A DNA stretch of 64,000 nucleotides from UBA965 sp046303375 (GTDB lineage: Bacteria; Chloroflexota; Chloroflexia; Chloroflexales; Roseiflexaceae). Of the stretch, positions 25,377 to 33,748 are shown piece by piece (positions within the stretch are counted from its first letter, which is position 1; the number at the start of each line of letters is the position of its first letter). The notes under the pieces were generated by a model. It was not told where the DNA came from. It saw nothing but the letters and a program-made list of their open reading frames with translations, and searched no databases. Made by a program: the position numbers and the translations under genes. Location of the stretch: contig JBKCGB010000113.1 of assembly GCA_046303375.1 (NCBI GenBank), forward strand, positions 29,988-93,987, in the 5' to 3' direction.

Positions 25377-26903
25377 CTACGGCAAATACTTCATCGGATC
25401 AACGTTTTTGCCATTGACTTGAATGGTGAGGTGCAGATGCACCCCCGTTGAGTAGCCACCACCTGCTGCGTCATACGTGCTCCCCATCAACCCAATCAAA
25501 TCACCGAGGTCGACGATTTCACCAACATACACGAATGGTTTTTTGAGCAAGTGACCATAAATTGATACGACACCACCACCATGATCGATACGCACACAAT
25601 AGCCAAAACCCCGACACCAACCTGCTTCGTAGACACGCCCATAGCGCACTGAATAAATAGGGGTGCCCGCATCATTCGCAATATCGATGCCATTGTGGAA
25701 CATGTACATCGGCACTGAACGCCAGCCAAATGGCGACGTGAGCCGCCCCGATGCCGGCCAACCCCAACGGGGTGGCGGCCACGGCACGTTGGTCGCGATC
25801 GGGAGTCCTTCAACGAGACCATCTGACATACCGAGCAAGCGTCCTTTGACCCAACCAATCTCACCTGGATTGACTTCGAGTTTGACCCAGCTCCCATAGC
25901 GTGCCAATGGAATCAAGCGTTGTCCACTGCGTAACACGCCGATTTTATCAAAGGCACGACCTGGACCACCACGAAGATTTGTTTCATCCTCCAAGACAGT
26001 GACGGTCTCAATGGCCTCCATGGTAGAGACGCCTTCGATACTCCCATATTTGTTGATGATGCTCTGCGGATAATCTGGCACGACATACGGAATAAATATT
26101 TCACGACCAACTGTTAAGTCGTCATCGGTGCGGACACGATTTGGTCGAAATAATGTGATTGCGGCCTGGTCAACGCCAAATACTGAGGCGATTGATTCAA
26201 TTGTTTCGTTTTCGGCAATGGTATGCGAAACACCCGGCAACCGAGGAATACGTAGTGTACTACCAACAATAAAAACACGCCCATTTTGTAACCCGTTCGC
26301 CCAAAACAGCACCTTGGGATTGATGTTGTAGATTGCTGCTATTTTTCCTAGCGTGTCTGCTACTTGGATGCGATGATAAAACAAAAAAGGTGGTGCCGCA
26401 CTGGGCAACGGTGTCACCATCTGCGGTACAGTTAATTCCAAAGCACTCATCACTTGCGGTAATGGGGCATCGATGGGTGGAGCGATTTCTATGGCCGTCT
26501 TTTGTGCCACCTTGCCTCGATCGCGATTCGTCAAGCCGCCTTTTTCGATAATGGTACTCCCAAACAGCAGGATAGTACATACCAACACGATGCTGACGCT
26601 ATGACTTGCGACTCGTGGTTGAAAGAATGCATCGACGACAAATGTCGGTACATCGTAGCGGGATGGTGTTTCTGGCGTGGCAGTATGCGCACCTTGCAAA
26701 CCAGCCCGTGCCGATTGCAGTGCGATGATTTGCGCATCTTCGCTGTTGCGTCTGATGCGTGTCGTCCACTGTTGTTTGGTGTCGTCGTTGAGTGGCAGTG
26801 CCAACACGACGGCCAATACTACGTGGCGCACAGCGATTTCGCCGCGCCGCAACCAGCGGAAAAACGACACAATTGTCGGAGAAGAAGACTTTGATATAAT
26901 CAT
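25377..26903 (-). CDS. Membrane-anchored M23 endopeptidase with LysM and SH3b domains
   Basis: About 508 residues if started at 26903. A basic N-terminal region leads to one membrane helix (about 100-118, HSVSIVLVCTILLFGSTII), then two LysM domains (about 176-221 and 226-274), an SH3b domain (about 300-355, ETNLRGGPGRAFDKIGVLRSG) and a C-terminal M23 domain. Its metal and catalytic residues are intact: FHNGIDIA (HxxxD), YGHLLK and GVHLHLTIQ (HxH). It would cut peptidoglycan crosslinks. The start is uncertain: no clear ribosome-binding site was found, and a consensus -10 box lies only nine bases before this ATG. murJ follows in the same direction. Confidence 0.86.
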   Translation of the reverse strand: MIISKSSSPTIVSFFRWLRRGEIAVRHVVLAVVLALPLNDDTKQQWTTRIRRNSEDAQIIALQSARAGLQGAHTATPETPSRYDVPTFVVDAFFQPRVASHSVSIVLVCTILLFGSTIIEKGGLTNRDRGKVAQKTAIEIAPPIDAPLPQVMSALELTVPQMVTPLPSAAPPFLFYHRIQVADTLGKIAAIYNINPKVLFWANGLQNGRVFIVGSTLRIPRLPGVSHTIAENETIESIASVFGVDQAAITLFRPNRVRTDDDLTVGREIFIPYVVPDYPQSIINKYGSIEGVSTMEAIETVTVLEDETNLRGGPGRAFDKIGVLRSGQRLIPLARYGSWVKLEVNPGEIGWVKGRLLGMSDGLVEGLPIATNVPWPPPRWGWPASGRLTSPFGWRSVPMYMFHNGIDIANDAGTPIYSVRYGRVYEAGWCRGFGYCVRIDHGGGVVSIYGHLLKKPFVYVGEIVDLGDLIGLMGSTYDAAGGGYSTGVHLHLTIQVNGKNVDPMKYLP

Positions 26904-26912
26904 TGAAACCGC

Positions 26913-26918
26913 ATTATA
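26913..26918 (-). promoter_or_regulatory. -10 box for the M23 endopeptidase/murJ transcript
   Basis: TATAAT on the minus strand, preceded by GGTA. Transcription would start within about three bases of the ATG at 26903, giving a leaderless or nearly leaderless message unless translation starts further inside. Confidence 0.4.
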
Positions 26919-27053
26919 TACCATTCCAATCACGCACATCATACGCTGTTGGCATGGCAGTGTCAAACCTCGTATTCCTGGTGTTTCATACGCACCCAAT
27001 ACCTGTATTATAATAGGAGTAAGCTGGTTTGCGATTCAACGAAAGGGGGCGCA

Positions 27054-27632
27054 ATGATACGAGTTTCCGTTGATAGTGTGCGTGTTAGCCTGCTCACACA
27101 AAATCGCGTCGTCGTGTTGCGTGAATCAGATAGTCGACGCTATCTGCCCATCTGGATTGGTCAGTTCGAGGCAGAATCGATTTCTTCGGTGCTACAAAAC
27201 CATGTCCCGAGCCGACCAATGACGCACGATTTGTTGGTCACTACGATTCAAACGCTGGGGGGTGTACTCTCTCAGATTATCATCAGTGACATCCAAGAAA
27301 GCACCTTCATTGCACGTGTAGTGATTGCAACTCCTAGTGGCACGGTAGAGCTTGATGCGCGCTCGAGTGATGCAATCGCCATTGCGGTACGCACTGATGT
27401 GCCAATTTTTGTTGCACCGCATGTCTTCGATCAAGCTAGCGTGCCGTTTGATAGCGAACATGAATCCGAACAACCGGGTTTTCGTTCGGTCGAAACACCA
27501 CCAGCACCACCAGAGCCACAAGCAACCGAATCAACGGGACCTGCACCGTCAGATGATTCCCTCTCCATCTTTCGTGATTTTATCAATTCGCTCGATAATC
27601 CCAATAAACCACCTGACAAAGACGAAGAATAA
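27054..27632 (+). CDS. Bifunctional nuclease (BFN/DUF151) family protein
   Basis: A 192-residue protein. Residues 1-130 match the BFN family: VLRESDSRRYLPIWIGQFEAESI, RPMTHDLLVTTIQTLGG and ELDARSSDAIAIAVRTDVPIF (each in part). Plant and some bacterial members have DNase/RNase activity. The C-terminal 60 residues are a Pro/Glu/Ser-rich tail ending in acidic residues (PPDKDEE). AGGGGG lies five bases before the ATG at 27054; the frame extends 35 codons upstream without support. A strong terminator follows, and the candidate origin lies directly beyond. Confidence 0.9.
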   Translation: MIRVSVDSVRVSLLTQNRVVVLRESDSRRYLPIWIGQFEAESISSVLQNHVPSRPMTHDLLVTTIQTLGGVLSQIIISDIQESTFIARVVIATPSGTVELDARSSDAIAIAVRTDVPIFVAPHVFDQASVPFDSEHESEQPGFRSVETPPAPPEPQATESTGPAPSDDSLSIFRDFINSLDNPNKPPDKDEE

Positions 27633-27645
27633 TCGTTGCGGCAAA

Positions 27646-27671
27646 ACGGAGGTGATACACCTCCGTTTTTT
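27646..27671 (+). terminator. Rho-independent terminator of the BFN gene
   Basis: Stem ACGGAGGTG / CACCTCCGT with loop ATA, followed by TTTTT. It shields the origin region from incoming transcription. Confidence 0.9.
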
Positions 27672-28080
27672 GTGGTATTTATCCCCATATTCCTGGTGGA
27701 TAACCCGTGGATATGCATGGGAAAGCGCGTGGATGCTGTGTGGAAGAATTCCACCCGATATTGACTTATCCACCGTTTTTGTGGATAAGTCTGTGGAAAC
27801 AGCGTGTACGACCGTGCACAATTTGTTGACGATTGGTGATCATGCACGCACATCGTGGATAAGCAGTGGATACTCATACACCTCTTGTTCTTAATAAATA
27901 AGTCTTTGCAACGCCATAAAAACGGTTTATTCACATATCCACATTGCCTATGAGTGCTACTGTTTCTTATACTATTGTGTGATTTTGTTATTCATTCATA
28001 ACACTGTTGCGTGTCATTTTTAAGACGTATGGTTGCGCGCGATACACATTGTGGATAACCCGTGGACGATGTGGATGAAT
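27672..28080. other. Candidate chromosomal replication origin (oriC) with DnaA-box cluster
   Basis: A gene-free, AT-rich stretch with many matches to the DnaA box TTATCCACA on both strands. Perfect 9/9 boxes lie at 27780-27788 and 28050-28058 (both minus). Boxes with 8/9 are at 27679-27687, 27695-27703, 27766-27774, 27854-27862, 27935-27943 and 28070-28078, and several 7/9 copies lie between. AT-rich tracts that could unwind lie at about 27888-27930 and 27961-28025. The clustering far exceeds chance, and G/C strand bias of flanking genes changes sign here. No dnaA gene is adjacent. Confidence 0.8.
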
Positions 28081-28115
28081 GAACGCACTGCATAAAACGA
28101 GCGAACGTGGTACAC

Positions 28116-28121
28116 TATAAT
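28116..28121 (+). promoter_or_regulatory. -10 box for typA
   Basis: A perfect TATAAT 71 bases before the typA start codon; no good -35. The remaining 28081-28192 region shows only this and the ribosome-binding site. Confidence 0.45.
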
Positions 28122-28192
28122 AAGATAAATGCTGCAACGATGCGCCCCGACCGCGGAGGTCGAGGCGTTTGTATGCCACACATGGAGTTGAC

Positions 28193-30031
28193 ATGAATCG
28201 AACTGATTTGCGCAATATTGCAATTATTGCGCACGTTGACCACGGCAAAACCACGCTGGTTGACGGCTTGTTACGTCAGTCACGGACTTTTCGTGAAAAT
28301 CAGCAGGTAAACGAACGTGTCATGGACTCGAACGATCTCGAGCGTGAGCGTGGGATTACGATTATGGCCAAAAACACGGCTGTCGTATACAAGGGAACCA
28401 AGATTAACATTGTGGATACTCCAGGACATGCTGACTTTGGTGGCGAAGTAGAGCGTGTCATGAATATGGTGGATGGCGTGTTGTTGCTGGTCGATGCAGT
28501 GGATGGGCCGATGCCACAAACACGCTTCGTGCTCCGCAAGGCGCTACAAGCTGGTCACAAAGCGATTGTGGTCGTCAACAAGATTGACCGCCCTAATGCA
28601 CGTCCCAACTGGGTTGTCAATGAAACATTTGACTTGTTTGTAGAGTTGGGTGCAAGTGATGAACAAGCCGACTTCCCGGTAATTTTTGCCAGTGCCATCA
28701 ATGGTATCTCAGGCACCAATCACGAGGATCTCAAAGAAACACTTGAGCCATTGTTTGATGCAATTATCACGACCATTCCATGCCCAGATGTCGACACAGA
28801 GGCCTCAGCACAATTGCTGGTCACCAACACCTTTTACGACGACTATCGCGGCAAAATTATGATGGGTCGCTTGCGCCGTGGTACACTCCGCAAGGGCCAG
28901 GCAGTGGTCCGTATTGCCCATGATGGTACACAATCACCAGCCAAAATCGTGCAACTCTTTGCGTATAACGGGCTTGATCGGCGCGAAGTTGAGCAGGCGC
29001 AAGCAGGTGAAATCATTGCTGTGGCTGGTATTACTGAAGGGATGATTGGTGAAACTGTGGCTGATGTGGTCGGCGCCGAACAATTGCCGATTATCGCTGT
29101 AGAAGAGCCGACGGTGCGTATGACCTTTGGGGTGAATACGAGCCCGTTTTCTGGGCGCGAAGGCACACACGTGACGTCACGCAAACTGCGCGATCGCCTC
29201 TACTTCGAGCGCGAACGCGACGTAGCGCTGCGGGTCGAAGACACCGATGTGCCTGATGCGTTTGTGGTAAGTGGACGTGGTGAGCTCCATCTCACGATTT
29301 TGATTGAAAACATGCGCCGTGAAGGCTTTGAGTTCCAGGTGTCACGCCCCGAAGTCATCTTCCGTATGGTAGATGGGCAACGCATGGAGCCGGTAGAGCA
29401 GGTCGAAATCGAAGTATCAGAGCAGTACCAAGGTACGGTCATCGAACTCTTGGGGCAACGCCGTGGTTTGATGCGCGACATGAACTACCGTGATGACGGC
29501 ACCATTAACATGACATTCCATGTGCCCACCCGCGGTTTGCTCGGGTTTCGTCAGCAATTCATGACAGCATCACGGGGTGAGGGGCAGCTAAATTCTCTCT
29601 TCCTCGAGTACCAGCCGCTCGCCGGCGAGATAAGCACACGCGCACTTGGTTCACTGATTGCATCCGAAGCAGGTCAAACGACCACATTCGGTCTGCATGG
29701 CGCCCAAGAACGTGGCCAACTCTTTATTGGTGCTGGTATCGATGTCTACGAGGGGATGATTATCGGCCAACACATCCGTGAACGAGACCTCGAAGTAAAC
29801 TGCTGCAAAAAGAAGCATCTCACCAACATGCGCTCATCGGGTGCCGATGATGCACTGCGCCTCGAAACACCGCGTGTGCTTAGTCTCGATGATGCTGTCG
29901 AATATTTGGGTGATGATGAACTGCTCGAAGTCACGCCGAAAGCGTACCGGTTGCGCAAACGCCTGCTCACACTTGATGAGCGTAAACGTGACCAGAAACG
30001 CCGTGAAATGGCATTGGCAGGCGACGAATAA
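28193..30031 (+). CDS. typA: Ribosome-associated GTPase TypA/BipA
   Basis: A 612-residue translational GTPase involved in 50S assembly and stress or cold adaptation. The G domain has AHVDHGKTTLVDGLL (G1), RGITI (G2), DTPGHADFGGEVERV (G3) and NKIDRP (G4). EF-G-like domains follow, then the BipA C-terminal domain including KKKHLTNMRSSGADDALRLE (20 residues), typical of TypA. GGAG lies seven bases before ATG 28193; the frame begins eight codons earlier without support. It is the first gene to the right of the origin and ends at a strong hairpin. Confidence 0.96.
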   Translation: MNRTDLRNIAIIAHVDHGKTTLVDGLLRQSRTFRENQQVNERVMDSNDLERERGITIMAKNTAVVYKGTKINIVDTPGHADFGGEVERVMNMVDGVLLLVDAVDGPMPQTRFVLRKALQAGHKAIVVVNKIDRPNARPNWVVNETFDLFVELGASDEQADFPVIFASAINGISGTNHEDLKETLEPLFDAIITTIPCPDVDTEASAQLLVTNTFYDDYRGKIMMGRLRRGTLRKGQAVVRIAHDGTQSPAKIVQLFAYNGLDRREVEQAQAGEIIAVAGITEGMIGETVADVVGAEQLPIIAVEEPTVRMTFGVNTSPFSGREGTHVTSRKLRDRLYFERERDVALRVEDTDVPDAFVVSGRGELHLTILIENMRREGFEFQVSRPEVIFRMVDGQRMEPVEQVEIEVSEQYQGTVIELLGQRRGLMRDMNYRDDGTINMTFHVPTRGLLGFRQQFMTASRGEGQLNSLFLEYQPLAGEISTRALGSLIASEAGQTTTFGLHGAQERGQLFIGAGIDVYEGMIIGQHIRERDLEVNCCKKKHLTNMRSSGADDALRLETPRVLSLDDAVEYLGDDELLEVTPKAYRLRKRLLTLDERKRDQKRREMALAGDE

Positions 30032-30069
30032 CAGATAGTTGTCGCATCCGTGGAATCGTATAGCGCCAT

Positions 30070-30104
30070 GCACCGTCTGCAGTCCAGCAGACGGTGCTCG
30101 CTTT
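30070..30104 (+). terminator. Rho-independent terminator of typA
   Basis: An 11-bp perfect stem (GCACCGTCTGC / GCAGACGGTGC) with a six-base loop, followed by TCGCTTTT. Confidence 0.85.
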
Positions 30105-30108
30105 TGAG

Positions 30109-30117
30109 TGGTATACT
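30109..30117 (+). promoter_or_regulatory. Extended -10 promoter for the first ABC exporter pair
   Basis: TGGTATACT directly after the typA terminator and 45 bases before the ATG at 30163. There is no -35 match, as usual for the extended -10 class. Confidence 0.5.
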
Positions 30118-30162
30118 AGCCGTCAGACAGGTATGATTTCATCATATGCACAAAGGGTTCTC

Positions 30163-31914
30163 ATGAATCAGCTACAGGCACTGTGGCCGTATGTGTACAA
30201 GTATCGCTGGCTCTATCTGCTCGGATTACTCTGCAATACGGTGCAAATCGTGTTTACTGTGTTGGTACCACAGGTGATACGCGATATCGTTAATGAGATT
30301 AATGAACGCGGTATTATCTGGGATGATTTAATCGCTGCAGCACTCACAATGTTGGCGATTGCTGCAGTGGTGTTTGTCTTGAGTTTTGTGACGCGCGTCC
30401 TCATTTTGGGGACAGCACATCAAGTCGAAGGTGATGTGCGCGAGGCGATGTTTCATAAACTATTGAGTCTTGATCAACGATTCTTTGGAGAACATCACAC
30501 AGGCGACTTGATGACACGTGTGACCAATGATTTGTCAGCTATTCGGCAATTTTTTGGGCCTGGTGTACAGCAATTTGGTGCCGTGCTGATGATTGTTTTC
30601 TCATCGGCGCTGATGATTTCAACCGATGTTACGTTATCATTGATTGTGCTCGGTCTCCTGCCCGTTGTAACGGTGCTCTTTATCATTGTGGGCGCACGCA
30701 TGCGCGATATCTTTCGCAAAGTGCAAGATTTGTTTGGTGAAGTCTCAACACGTGCCCAAGAAAATTTTTCAGGAATCCGCACAATCAAGGCATATACCCA
30801 AGAAGAACCTGAAACAGTTGAATTTTTGCGGGTCAACGAGCGATACCGTACGCAAAACGTGCGCTACGTACTGTTGAGTGGGTTGCTCTGGCCCGTGATT
30901 AGCCTCGTGTTGGGTATCATTGGTTCATTGGTGTTGTTGATTGGTGGTCAAAAAGTCGCTGACGGACAGCTTACTATTGGTGACTTGGTATTGTTCAATA
31001 GCTATTTGGCTGCACTGGGTTGGCCGGTTGTGGCACTGGGTTGGACGGTGGATCTGTATCAGCAAGCAGTATCTGCTGCGGGACGCATCGGCGAAGTGTT
31101 GCAACGCAAGCCACACATTCGTGATGATGATGTGCATGGTGGCATCACCCACACGATTGCGGGTGCGATTACTTTTGACAATGTTGGAGTGGCTGTAGGA
31201 TCTGGGCACGATCAGCGCTGGATCCTACGCAATATTTCGTTTCGTGTGACCGAGGGGCAGACCGTTGCAATTGTTGGTGCGACGGGTGGTGGCAAAACAA
31301 CGTTGGTCAATTTGCTTGCCCGAGTCCAAGACCCCACAGAGGGTAGCGTATCAGTGGATGACATTGATATTCGCACGATTGCGTTAGCATCACTCCGCCA
31401 GGGTATCGGCTATGTGCCGCAAGATACCTTTTTGTTTAGTGTGCCTGTTCGTGAAAACGTGACATTTGGTCGTCCTGATGCTACTGATACCGAAGTCGAA
31501 CAAGCCCTGCTTATTTCTCGGTTAAGTAATGATATCGTACAACTGCCTGCGGGCATCGACACGCTGGTTGGTGAACGTGGTGTGACGTTGTCCGGTGGTC
31601 AAAAGCAACGTACCGCCATTGCACGCGCCGTGTTACGCAACCCAGCGATTTTGGTGCTCGATGATGCACTGTCGAGTGTGGATACCCACACAGCAGCCCA
31701 AATCCTCGAAGGGTTACGCAACTTCCGCAAGGGGCGTACGGCGATTATCATTGCGCAGCGAATTGCAACGGTACGTGATGCTGACCTCATCATTTTGCTT
31801 CGTGATGGACGAATTGCAGAGCAAGGGTCTCACGAGACGTTGCTTAGACAGGGTGGGCTGTATACCGCCATGTATCAACGTGAAATGCTAGCAGATGAAG
31901 TCGACAATGCGTAA
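30163..31914 (+). CDS. ABC exporter half-transporter, degenerate-site subunit (pair 1)
   Basis: A 583-residue type IV ABC exporter: six membrane helices, then an ATPase domain with Walker A GATGGGKTT, signature LSGGQKQR and Walker B ILVLDDALSSVD. The residue after the Walker B aspartate, normally the catalytic glutamate, is aspartate here. In heterodimeric exporters of the TM287/288 and BmrCD type, exactly one subunit has this change. The next gene encodes a partner with a normal glutamate. AAGGG lies before ATG 30163. Substrate (drug, lipid or peptide) is unknown. Confidence 0.92.
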   Translation: MNQLQALWPYVYKYRWLYLLGLLCNTVQIVFTVLVPQVIRDIVNEINERGIIWDDLIAAALTMLAIAAVVFVLSFVTRVLILGTAHQVEGDVREAMFHKLLSLDQRFFGEHHTGDLMTRVTNDLSAIRQFFGPGVQQFGAVLMIVFSSALMISTDVTLSLIVLGLLPVVTVLFIIVGARMRDIFRKVQDLFGEVSTRAQENFSGIRTIKAYTQEEPETVEFLRVNERYRTQNVRYVLLSGLLWPVISLVLGIIGSLVLLIGGQKVADGQLTIGDLVLFNSYLAALGWPVVALGWTVDLYQQAVSAAGRIGEVLQRKPHIRDDDVHGGITHTIAGAITFDNVGVAVGSGHDQRWILRNISFRVTEGQTVAIVGATGGGKTTLVNLLARVQDPTEGSVSVDDIDIRTIALASLRQGIGYVPQDTFLFSVPVRENVTFGRPDATDTEVEQALLISRLSNDIVQLPAGIDTLVGERGVTLSGGQKQRTAIARAVLRNPAILVLDDALSSVDTHTAAQILEGLRNFRKGRTAIIIAQRIATVRDADLIILLRDGRIAEQGSHETLLRQGGLYTAMYQREMLADEVDNA

Positions 31915-31929
31915 CACACGGGGGAAAGA

Positions 31930-33723
31930 ATGACGGTTTACGACGACGAAATACTTGGTAAAGCGTATGATGGGCGCCTCGTGCGCCGCTTGTTGGGTTT
32001 TGTATGGCCGTATAAATGGGAACTGACCATTTCTATCATGCTAATGGTCGGGAGTGCGCTTGTAGAGTTGATACCGCCGTTTTTGATTCGGACTGCGATT
32101 GATGGTCCGATTGCCCAAGGCAACGTTGCAGGTGTATGGCCGATTTTCTATGTGTATGTCGCTACATTGGTGCTTTCGTTTGTGTTTCGGTATGTACAAA
32201 CATACATGATGCAGTCAATGAGTCAACGAGTCATTATTGATATTCGTATGGCAATTTTTCGGCACATCCAACGCATGAGTCTTGGTTTTTTTGACCGTAA
32301 TCCGGTGGGGCGTTTATTGACCCGAATTACGAATGATGTGGATGCCTTAAACGACTTTATCACACAGGGGACGGTGGCGTTGCTCGGTGATTTGGTACGG
32401 CTACTGTTTATTGTGGTTACCATGTTGGTATTGAGTTGGCGTTTGGCACTTGTTGCATTTCTGATGTTTCCGGTTGTAATCATCTCGACAATAATCTTCC
32501 AGCGTATTATGCGTACCACGTATCGAGTGATGCGGCAACGCTTGGCCCGCATCAATGCCTATCTGAATGAACAAATTACCGGTGTGTTGGTCACGCAGTT
32601 GTTTCGACGTGAGGAGCAAAGTCGTAATTACTTTGCGGAGATTAGCCGTGAATACCTGCAGTCTCAGTTTCGCTCAAATAACACGTTCGCGGTATTTTTC
32701 CCAACAATTTATATCACGTCGGTAACAGCCACAGCGGTCTTGTTGACACTCGGTGGCCAGCTCGTCCTCAATGATTATGTGACGATTGGCTTGTTGGTGG
32801 CATTTATCCAATATACGGATCAGGCCTTTCAGCCAATACGACAACTCGCTGATCGCTACAACACGCTCCAGAGTGCAATGGCATCATCTGAACGCGTCTT
32901 TCGTGTGTTGGATACACCAGAAGACATCAAGGATCCAGCCCAGCCGTTGCAACTTCAGACACCGGTACGTGGTGCGATCGCCTTTGAGAATGTGGTGTTT
33001 GGCTATAATCCCGATGAGCCAGTGCTCAAGGGGGTGTCGTTTACGATACCAGCAGGGCAGGCGGTGGCTGTGGTTGGCGCCACAGGTGCCGGTAAAACAT
33101 CGCTCGTAAGCCTGATGGCACGATTCTATGACATCCAGCAGGGGAAGATTACGCTTGATGGTGTCGATATTCGGGCGATTACACAGCAGGAATTGCGCCG
33201 ACATGTGGGAGCTGTCCCGCAAGACCCGACATGTTTTAGTGGCACAATTCGCGATAATATCCGGTTACATGATCATACAATAGACGATGCACGGGTAGCC
33301 TGGGCTGCTGACATTTCGGGTGCAGCCACCTTTATTCAAAAGTTGCCAGGGACATTTGAGTACGAAGTCCGTGAACGAGGGTCGAACCTGTCAGTAGGAC
33401 AACGCCAACTGCTTGCGTTTGCTCGGGCTATGGCATTTAACCCGGAAGTCTTGTTGATTCTTGATGAAGCGACAAGTAGTGTAGATACTGAGACAGAGCA
33501 GGTCATGCAAGTGGCGGTACAACGATTACTCAAGAATCGCACATCATTGGTGATTGCACACCGACTTTCAACGATTCGCTACGTGGATCGTATATTGGTG
33601 CTGCATCGTGGTAAACTCGTAGAGGATGGTTCACACGAAGAATTGCTGGCATTGAATGGATATTATGCGCGGCTCTATCGGTTACAATACGCAGAGCAGC
33701 TAGGTGGTCAATCAAGCGAATAA
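31930..33723 (+). CDS. ABC exporter half-transporter, catalytic partner (pair 1)
   Basis: A 597-residue exporter with six membrane helices (DRNPVGRLLTRITNDVDALN coupling region) and an ATPase with Walker A GATGAGKTS, Walker B LLILDEATSSVD (canonical glutamate) and a variant signature, LSVGQRQL in place of LSGGQ. The combination of an intact Walker B and altered signature complements the upstream subunit, as expected when only one of two composite ATP sites hydrolyses well. GGGGAAAG directly precedes the ATG; the gap from the first subunit is 15 bases. Confidence 0.93.
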   Translation: MTVYDDEILGKAYDGRLVRRLLGFVWPYKWELTISIMLMVGSALVELIPPFLIRTAIDGPIAQGNVAGVWPIFYVYVATLVLSFVFRYVQTYMMQSMSQRVIIDIRMAIFRHIQRMSLGFFDRNPVGRLLTRITNDVDALNDFITQGTVALLGDLVRLLFIVVTMLVLSWRLALVAFLMFPVVIISTIIFQRIMRTTYRVMRQRLARINAYLNEQITGVLVTQLFRREEQSRNYFAEISREYLQSQFRSNNTFAVFFPTIYITSVTATAVLLTLGGQLVLNDYVTIGLLVAFIQYTDQAFQPIRQLADRYNTLQSAMASSERVFRVLDTPEDIKDPAQPLQLQTPVRGAIAFENVVFGYNPDEPVLKGVSFTIPAGQAVAVVGATGAGKTSLVSLMARFYDIQQGKITLDGVDIRAITQQELRRHVGAVPQDPTCFSGTIRDNIRLHDHTIDDARVAWAADISGAATFIQKLPGTFEYEVRERGSNLSVGQRQLLAFARAMAFNPEVLLILDEATSSVDTETEQVMQVAVQRLLKNRTSLVIAHRLSTIRYVDRILVLHRGKLVEDGSHEELLALNGYYARLYRLQYAEQLGGQSSE

Positions 33724-33748
33724 CTGAGAATACAGAGAGAGGCTCACA

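Noticed and set aside
27672..28192. Short open frames in the origin region
   Set aside because: They are dominated by DnaA-box and AT-rich sequence, lack ribosome-binding sites and resemble no protein.
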